From positions 1 through 47,997 of the forward strand of contig UPZS01000012.1 in the NCBI GenBank assembly GCA_900538905.1: DNA of 47,997 bases, given 5' to 3'. The notes beneath the pieces were generated by a model that saw nothing but the letters and a program-made list of their open reading frames with translations, searched no databases and was not told where the DNA came from. Shown piece by piece: positions 43,240 through 47,997 of this stretch. The DNA is from an uncultured Sutterella sp. (lineage in GTDB: Bacteria; Pseudomonadota; Gammaproteobacteria; Burkholderiales; Burkholderiaceae_F). Position numbers and translations under genes: made by a program. Each line of letters begins with the position of its first letter. The stretch's first letter is position 1.

Positions 43240-44166
43240 TTACGCTGCCTTTGTCGAGTTTCTGAGTGCTTCGACGAGCTCCGTGGCCCAACGAATCTGT
43301 CGTTCCTTTTGCGCAGGGATCGCAATTCGAATGTGGCGCTGCGCCCAGGCGTTGGTGAGCTTTATCGCACGGGTGCGCGGGTGGGGTTGTGCTTCGAAAG
43401 CGACGCGGCTGGCGATGCCGATTCCGACGCCTGCGGCGGCCATCTGAAAGAGGATCGGCTGATTGGAAACGCGAACTTTGGGAACGAGCTTGTGGCCGAG
43501 TTCTCTAGCTCTTTCGTCGACGAAACGCTGCATTTCGACGTGTTCGCTCAGGGAGACGAAGTCCTCGTTCAGACATTCGGCGAAATCCAATGCTTCACGG
43601 TGCGCCAACGGGGAATCGATGCTTACGATCACCACAAGATCGTCGCGGGCGTAGTCTATGAAAGTAACGCCCGGATAATCGCCAACGAAGGCGCTCAGGC
43701 CGATGTCGGCTCTGTCTTCGGCAACGGCCTCGACCACGTCGCGTGAAGAACAGCGATGGTGAGAGATCGAAACGTCAGGATGAGCCTTCAAAAAACGCGC
43801 CAGCCCATCGGCCAGAAAGTTCATGGCAGCACCGTAGTTAGAGACGATCCGAAGCGTGCCGGCCTCGCGACTCACGAAAGGCTCGAGATCGCGAAGCATG
43901 CCATCAATGTCGCGCTCAATGCGAAGAGCTCCCTGCCGCACGATTTCGCCGGCAGGCGTTACCGCCATACCCTGTGCCGATCGTGTGAAAAGAGGCACCC
44001 CCAAACTTGACTCGAGTCCTTTGATGCGGGCACAGACGGTCGAGGGACTCAAATGCACTCGTGCAGCTCCTCGCGTGAGATTGCCTTCGTCGGCCACGGC
44101 GCGAAATGTTTTGAGATCAATTAGGGAAAAGTGCTGCATTGCGAAAGCAAAAAAAGTGCGATTCAT
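43240..44166 (-). CDS. LysR-family transcriptional regulator
   Basis: One-component regulator with an N-terminal winged helix-turn-helix (about residues 12-72: FSLIDLKTFRAVADEGNLTRGAARVHLSPSTVCARIKGLE) and a C-terminal periplasmic-binding-protein-like effector domain. 308 residues from the ATG at 44166; the ATG at 44139 is a shorter option. It is divergent from the flavocytochrome gene across 179 bases, the usual layout for a regulator and its target. A perfect 15-base palindrome overlaps its start. The effector is unknown but may be the reductase's substrate. Confidence 0.93.
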   Translation of the reverse strand: MNRTFFAFAMQHFSLIDLKTFRAVADEGNLTRGAARVHLSPSTVCARIKGLESSLGVPLFTRSAQGMAVTPAGEIVRQGALRIERDIDGMLRDLEPFVSREAGTLRIVSNYGAAMNFLADGLARFLKAHPDVSISHHRCSSRDVVEAVAEDRADIGLSAFVGDYPGVTFIDYARDDLVVIVSIDSPLAHREALDFAECLNEDFVSLSEHVEMQRFVDERARELGHKLVPKVRVSNQPILFQMAAAGVGIGIASRVAFEAQPHPRTRAIKLTNAWAQRHIRIAIPAQKERQIRWATELVEALRNSTKAA

Positions 44167-44180
44167 TCGGAAATTCCGAA
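44166..44180. promoter_or_regulatory. Palindrome with LysR-type T-N11-A pattern
   Basis: TTCGGAA-A-TTCCGAA is a perfect 7-1-7 inverted repeat containing T-N11-A, the generic LysR-family operator pattern. It overlaps the start of the LysR gene and may be an autoregulatory site, possibly also controlling the divergent flavocytochrome. Partial copies (TCCGAAAT, CCGAAAAAATTCG, ATTCGG) occur in the rest of the gap. Confidence 0.45.
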
Positions 44181-44345
44181 CGTAACCTTTGAAAAAGACT
44201 GATGGATGAATTCTTTTCCTAAGCTTAACATGCCTGTAAGAAGTCCGAAATTATTAGCTCCCCAACTGATTTTGGACTTTGCCGAAAAAATTCGAGTTTC
44301 TGAGAGGGATTCGGATTTGCTAAACAATAAAGCAAGGAGAGAAAG

Positions 44346-46172
44346 ATGAAATTCCAACGACTGACCATTTTGGCGAGTGCGGTTATTCTCGGCCTCGGTT
44401 TGTCGTCCGGCGCCTATGCGTTTTCAGCCGAAATGACGAAATCCTATTCGCAGGGAGACAAAGCCTCGTTCTTGGCGGGCGCCCACAACCAGAAGGGAAT
44501 CTCTTGTCAGATGTGTCACACCACGGACAAGGTCAGTGATTCGGAAACGGAAATTAATAAGCAATGCGTGATGTGCCACGAGCCCAACGCATTGGTCAAG
44601 AAAACGGAAAAGCCGCATCAGCCCAATCCGCACAAGAGTCACTTGGGTGACGTTCAGTGCACGGCCTGCCATTCTGGCCATACGCCTTCCGTTGCGTACT
44701 GCACCAACTGTCATGATTTCCCGTCCATGAAGGATATGAAGTTCGGCAAGGGTGCCAAGCCGGCTTCTCAGTATGAAGATCTGGCGAAGTACGACAACGC
44801 CAAGCCCGAACGGACGGAAACCACCGATATTCTGGTGGTCGGATCCGGTGCGGCAGGCTTTGTGGCAGCCTTTACGGCACAGGAAGCCGGTGTGAAGAAC
44901 ATCATCATGGTCGAAAAGATGGCGGTGCCGGGCGGCAACAGCCAGCTTGCAGCTGGCGGCATGAATGCGGCCGGCACTCCTTATCAGAAGGAAAAAGGCA
45001 TTGAGGACAATGCCAAGCTGATGTTCGAAGACACGATGAAGGGCGGCAAGAACGTGAGCAACCCCGAGCTTGCAAAGATACTGGCCGAACGTTCAGCTGA
45101 TTCGATCAAGTGGCTTGCCGATCGCGGTGCTGTGCTCTCGCATGTCGGCCGTGGCGGCGGTGCCTCGGCAGCTCGTATGCACGGACCTGCGGGCGGCGTT
45201 TTTGTGGGACCGTATCTTTCCAAGTTCTTCCGAGATCACGCTAAGGAAACCAATCTTGATCTGCGCTTGAACTCCAAGATGGTCAAGCTTTATACCGACG
45301 ACAAGGGCAATGTGACCGGTGCGCTTATCAAGGGCAAGCACTCGGGTCTGTATCGCATCAATGCCAAGGCTGTGGTTTTGGCTACGGGCGGCATCGGCGC
45401 CAATGCTAAGCTCGTTCAGTCGCTGCGTCCGGACATCAGCGCGGATGTGAAGACGTCCAATCAGCCGGGCAGCCAGGGCGACGGCATGGTGCTCGCACAG
45501 AAGGTTGGCGCGGCTGTGGTCGATGCCAAGGAAATTCAGCTCAATCCGACATTGTTGGTCGGCAGCCCCGTGATTATTTCCGAAACGGTGCGAGGAGCAG
45601 GTGCGGTGTTTGTGAACCGCGAAGGCAAGCGCTTTATCAGCGAACTCACCACGCGCGACGTGACGAGTGCTGCTGTGTCGAAGCAAACCGGTGGCACGGC
45701 TTTTGAAATCTTTGACGATAAGGTTCGTCAGAGTGTCAAGCAAACCGGTGCGGCTTTCGAACTGGGGCTTGCCAAGGAAGGCAAGACGCTGGCTGAACTT
45801 GCCAAGAACGCTGGCATTGATCCCAAGAACCTTGAAGCAACGATTGCTCAGTACAACAAGTACGCCGAAGCCGGCAAGGATCCCGACTTTAACCGTCCGG
45901 GTCTGAATGCCAAGCTCAAGGTCGACAAGGCTCCGTTCTACGCCATCGAAATCACGCCGGCTATCCACTACTACATGGGAGGCCTGAAGTTCAACGGCAA
46001 GACGCAGGTGATCAACACCTCCGGCAAGCCCATCGGCGGTTTGTATGCGGCCGGTGAAGTCACGGGCGGCGTGCACGGCAAGAATCGCCTTGGCGGCAAC
46101 TCGATCAGTGAAACCATCACGTTCGGTCGCCTGGCCGGTGAAAACGCTGCTGCTCAGGTCCTTGGCAAATAA
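44346..46172 (+). CDS. Tetraheme flavocytochrome c, fumarate reductase-like family
   Basis: Secreted respiratory reductase: signal peptide ending near SGAYA (residue 25), then a tetraheme domain with four CXXCH sites (Cys54-His58, Cys74-His78, Cys105-His109, Cys119-His123), then an FAD domain (DILVVGSGAAGF, about 162-173) like Shewanella FccA. Against FccA, the catalytic arginine (TTRD, Arg437), the first carboxylate-binding His541 (IHYYMGG) and Arg581 (NRLGGNS) are kept. The residues that bind the other carboxylate of fumarate are changed: FccA His365 is Asn400 (QLNPTL) and Thr377 is Ser412. A different unsaturated acid is therefore likely. It needs cytochrome electrons from the inner membrane. 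LysR gene upstream, terminator downstream. Confidence 0.92.
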   Translation: MKFQRLTILASAVILGLGLSSGAYAFSAEMTKSYSQGDKASFLAGAHNQKGISCQMCHTTDKVSDSETEINKQCVMCHEPNALVKKTEKPHQPNPHKSHLGDVQCTACHSGHTPSVAYCTNCHDFPSMKDMKFGKGAKPASQYEDLAKYDNAKPERTETTDILVVGSGAAGFVAAFTAQEAGVKNIIMVEKMAVPGGNSQLAAGGMNAAGTPYQKEKGIEDNAKLMFEDTMKGGKNVSNPELAKILAERSADSIKWLADRGAVLSHVGRGGGASAARMHGPAGGVFVGPYLSKFFRDHAKETNLDLRLNSKMVKLYTDDKGNVTGALIKGKHSGLYRINAKAVVLATGGIGANAKLVQSLRPDISADVKTSNQPGSQGDGMVLAQKVGAAVVDAKEIQLNPTLLVGSPVIISETVRGAGAVFVNREGKRFISELTTRDVTSAAVSKQTGGTAFEIFDDKVRQSVKQTGAAFELGLAKEGKTLAELAKNAGIDPKNLEATIAQYNKYAEAGKDPDFNRPGLNAKLKVDKAPFYAIEITPAIHYYMGGLKFNGKTQVINTSGKPIGGLYAAGEVTGGVHGKNRLGGNSISETITFGRLAGENAAAQVLGK

Positions 46173-46185
46173 TTTGTCTCCTCAG

Positions 46186-46264
46186 GCGGTTTTCCGGGAA
46201 GGCAACTTCTTCGGGAAACCGCAATCTCCTTGACGGGCAAGGTGTTGTGCTTTGCCCGTATTTT
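46186..46264 (+). terminator. Tandem hairpins after the flavocytochrome gene
   Basis: A first hairpin pairs GCGGTTT with AAACCGC (46186-46222). A second pairs ACGGGCAA with TTGCCCGT (46233-46259) and is followed by ATTTTCG. The second has the form of a weak intrinsic terminator. Confidence 0.6.
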
Positions 46265-46326
46265 CGTGGTCCGGGACGAAGGTACAATGGTCCGAACGGT
46301 GTCTTCTACGTTTGTGGACCTCTCAA

Positions 46327-47094
46327 ATGACTTTGTCAGTCGAAGACTTTCTGCTTTCGATTCAGAAGCTGATACTTGGCAACGATCTCAACACCACCTA
46401 CAAGTTGGCATTGGTGCTGGCCGTCACGAACAAGGCAGGAGAAATTCCTTTTGAGAATCATCCTGATGCGGAAGTTTTTGAGATCAGCTATCGCGAGCTG
46501 GCGCTTGAGTTTTTGCGCATCTATTGGCCACAAGCCAAAGCCTATCCGCGAGCCGACAAGAGTGCTGTCAAAGACGCTGTGTTGCGACAAAGCTTCGGCG
46601 GCAGCAACGCGCTTGTCATTTCGCTGATTCAGGCTTTTCAGGAACGGTTGTGTCCGGCAGACGCGCAATGGCTGACATTTTTGCAGGCGCAGCGTTTTGA
46701 GAAGGATTTCGATCGGTTGGTCAAGGACTGTCAGACGCGAGTTCTGAAGAAAAATCCGCTGCAGTACATGCAAGGCTACGAATTCCTGTTTGATAAGGAC
46801 GATCGTACCAATCGGATTTATGTACGTCGAGAAGTCGCAGTTTCGCTGTGTCGGTTTCAGCCGATCGTTCAGGAACTGATCTTTTCGCGCTGGGAGAAGA
46901 TGCTGCGCTCGATCCGGGCCAATTCAGGAGTGCTTGGCGAGACGCCGGAATCCACGCTGCGCGACTTTCTGTTCTATCCGCATCGCTCGGAAACGCTTGC
47001 GGCCATTCGAGACGTGTTGAGGGAATCGACGCCTGCGCAGACGTGTTTTTACAGTAGAGGCCGTAAACCCCCTGACTTCAGCCAGGGGATATAA
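46327..47094 (+). pseudogene. HNH endonuclease gene truncated by IS insertion
   Basis: The frame from the ATG at 46327 gives 255 residues. About 241 are native and the last 13 (from SRGRKP) derive from the inserted element, ending at a TGA at 47092-47094. The native part resembles the N-terminal region of bacterial HNH endonucleases that end in a CFYC..HNH zinc/nuclease module (RELALEFLRIYWPQ, LRDFLFYPHRSETL, then TCFY). The coding sequence breaks exactly after TCFY, just where the second cysteine of CFYC is expected. The HNH nuclease itself is missing from this product, so it should be inactive; the C-terminal half should lie past the element. Family assignment is by resemblance and position of CFY, not a search. 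Confidence 0.7.
47069..47088 (+). repeat. Left-end hairpin of the tnpB element
   Basis: The six-base stem CCCCTG/CAGGGG encloses an eight-base loop ACTTCAGC, 18 bases inside the predicted left junction. GTAA directly before the stem is the reverse complement of the TTAC flank. This resembles the guide/hairpin arrangement of IS200/IS605 ends. Confidence 0.6.
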
Positions 47095-47099
47095 GGCCG

Positions 47100-47116
47100 A
47101 TCGTGCACCGCACGAT
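47100..47116 (+). repeat. Second left-end stem-loop of the tnpB element
   Basis: A perfect seven-base stem ATCGTGC/GCACGAT with a three-base loop, 54 bases before the tnpB start. It may affect transcription or translation of tnpB; its role is unknown. Confidence 0.4.
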
Positions 47117-47170
47117 AACAAACGGACAATACTGGCGCGTATACAAAATTTCAGGCATGATTCTCTGATC

Positions 47171-47997
47171 ATGAAAATCATCTGCGGTTTCCGGTACGAA
47201 CTCTATACGACAGACGAGCAGCGTTCTGCATTGAGCAGAAACGCCGGCTGTCGTCGTTTCGTGTTCAACAAAGCCCTGGAGCTGCAAAACGAACGCAAGA
47301 AAAGCGGTTTGTCTCTCTTGCGCTACAAAGAGCTATGCCTCGAGCTTGTTAAATGGAAGAAAGAGGAAAAGACTGTTTTTCTCAAAGAGGCGATGTCCCA
47401 ACCTCTGCAGCAGGCGCTCAAAGATCTCGATCGAGCCATTGCCGACAGTTTTCGTCCCAAAAGTGATTCTGCCCGCAAAGAATGGCCGAAATTCAAAACA
47501 AAAGATATTGGAGACGGCTTTCGTATTCCGCAGTTCAAACCTGAACATATTGATGATGCTAACGGCCGCGTGAAGTTGCCCAAGATCGGCTGGATGCGCT
47601 ACCGCAAAAGCCGTCCGCTTGCATTCAAATGCGCTGATGGTTCCATGAAGTCCGGCACGGTCAGGCAGATTCACATCAGGAAGGATTGCGGTCATTGGTT
47701 CGTGGTCTTCACGACGGAATTTGACATTGAGATGCCGGATCCAAAGGAACTTGATGTCGGCATTGATCTGGGCGTGGTTCATGCGGTGGCTACGAGCGAC
47801 GGTCAGTTTTTCGATCTCAATACGGGCAGAATCAAAGAGCTCGAAAAAGAGATTGCTCGCTATCAACGAAAAGTGGCCTTGAACAGATCCTCGCGGCTGA
47901 AGCTTGCAAAGGAAGGACGGGCAGAAGCGTTCGATAAAACGAAGCCGAGCCGCAAACGCAGAAGATTGTTGGAAAAACTGCAGAAGCTGCACAGACG
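47171..47997 (+). CDS. tnpB: TnpB RNA-guided nuclease (N-terminal part)
   Basis: IS200/IS605-associated TnpB, the compact relative of Cas12 that cuts DNA guided by an RNA from the element's right end. The ATG at 47171 opens at least 275 codons that continue past the window. Visible pieces are the N-terminal helix-turn-helix start (GFRYELYTTDEQRSALSRNAG...FVFNKALELQ), the block LKEAMSQPLQQALKDLDRAI, the beta region (IHIRKDCGHWFVVFTTE) and the first RuvC aspartate Asp199 in VGIDLGVVHAVATSDG, followed by a basic helix (SRKRRRLLEKLQKLHR). The remaining RuvC residues and the zinc finger are outside, so activity cannot be judged. No frameshift is seen. Confidence 0.9.
   Translation, partial: MKIICGFRYELYTTDEQRSALSRNAGCRRFVFNKALELQNERKKSGLSLLRYKELCLELVKWKKEEKTVFLKEAMSQPLQQALKDLDRAIADSFRPKSDSARKEWPKFKTKDIGDGFRIPQFKPEHIDDANGRVKLPKIGWMRYRKSRPLAFKCADGSMKSGTVRQIHIRKDCGHWFVVFTTEFDIEMPDPKELDVGIDLGVVHAVATSDGQFFDLNTGRIKELEKEIARYQRKVALNRSSRLKLAKEGRAEAFDKTKPSRKRRRLLEKLQKLHR

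Larger units (their letters stand above)
47051..47997 (+). mobile_element. IS200/IS605-family element carrying tnpB (partial, left end)
   Basis: Insertion element that begins directly after TTTTTAC at 47044-47050 and runs off the window. The left end holds a hairpin at 47069-47088 and a second stem-loop at 47100-47116; tnpB starts at 47171. No tnpA is seen in this part, so it may be a tnpB-only relative (IS1341-like) or carry tnpA beyond the window. Insertion after a short AT-rich tag without duplication is known for the family (TTAC for IS608). Confidence 0.8.

Noticed and set aside
46230..46454. 74-codon plus-strand frame after the flavocytochrome
   Set aside because: It starts inside a terminator hairpin and runs out of frame through the HNH gene.
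1..47997. CRISPR array, prophage, toxin-antitoxin or biosynthetic cluster
   Set aside because: No regularly spaced repeats, phage structural genes, toxin pairs or large synthase domains were seen; apart from the two insertion elements and the HNH remnant the content is core chromosome.

Overview
The window reads as a chromosomal segment of a betaproteobacterium. The best fit is Burkholderiales, family Sutterellaceae (Sutterella/Parasutterella-like), but this rests on gene order and protein character, not a database search. Pointers are the order TPR protein-lolB-ispE-tRNA-Gln-prs-rplY-(helicase)-pth-ychF, the order GTPase-dksA-hslVU, a tryptophanyl-tRNA synthetase with a long C-terminal extension, a DksA without its zinc cysteines, and an anaerobic respiratory repertoire (formate dehydrogenase, multiheme flavocytochrome). 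Coding density is high, most operons are tight, and many intergenic gaps carry clear intrinsic terminators.

Layout. 1-0.6 kb: the left end of an IS200/IS605-type element (tnpA, minus strand, cut by the window edge) abuts a frameshifted molbindin (mop) gene. 0.6-2 kb: trpS. 2.5-9.2 kb: a formate dehydrogenase-N-type operon (Tat-exported catalytic subunit with Cys instead of selenocysteine, Fe-S subunit, cytochrome b556) followed by fdhE and fdhD. 9.2-12.8 kb: methionine/SAM genes metA, metY and metK on the minus strand. 13-13.9 kb: a formate/nitrite-family channel. 14-15.9 kb: mutM-mutY base-excision repair pair. 15.8-22.5 kb: a minus-strand envelope and regulation cluster kdsD-kdsC-lptC-lptA-lptB-rpoN-ptsN-rapZ. 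22.6-31.9 kb: hslR, then ychF, pth, a DEAD-box helicase, rplY, prs, tRNA-Gln, ispE, lolB and a TPR protein. 32-35.1 kb: lpxL-family acyltransferase, dapF and an RlmI-like methyltransferase. 35.2-38.9 kb: a COG0523 GTPase, dksA, hslV, hslU. 39-42.6 kb: argB, a HAD hydrolase and sppA. 42.6-43 kb: a mutT-like Nudix gene. 43.2-46.2 kb: a LysR regulator divergent from a tetraheme flavocytochrome c reductase. 46.3-48 kb: an HNH endonuclease gene severed at its zinc motif by a second IS200/IS605-family element carrying tnpB, which runs off the window.

How the genes work together. Formate can enter or leave through the FNT channel and is oxidised in the periplasm by the Fdn complex, which feeds quinol to the respiratory chain; the flavocytochrome is a plausible periplasmic terminal reductase, probably not for fumarate given its active-site changes. 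FdhD and FdhE mature the dehydrogenase, and the broken mop gene once encoded a molybdate-binding protein. MetA carries the acetyl-CoA-type residue Glu111 and is co-transcribed with MetY, giving an O-acetylhomoserine sulfhydrylation route to homocysteine; MetK then makes SAM. The Kdo/Lpt/LpxL/LolB genes build the outer membrane. I saw no CRISPR array, rRNA, prophage or plasmid module. The least ordinary content is the substituted flavocytochrome and the two transposon junctions at the edges.
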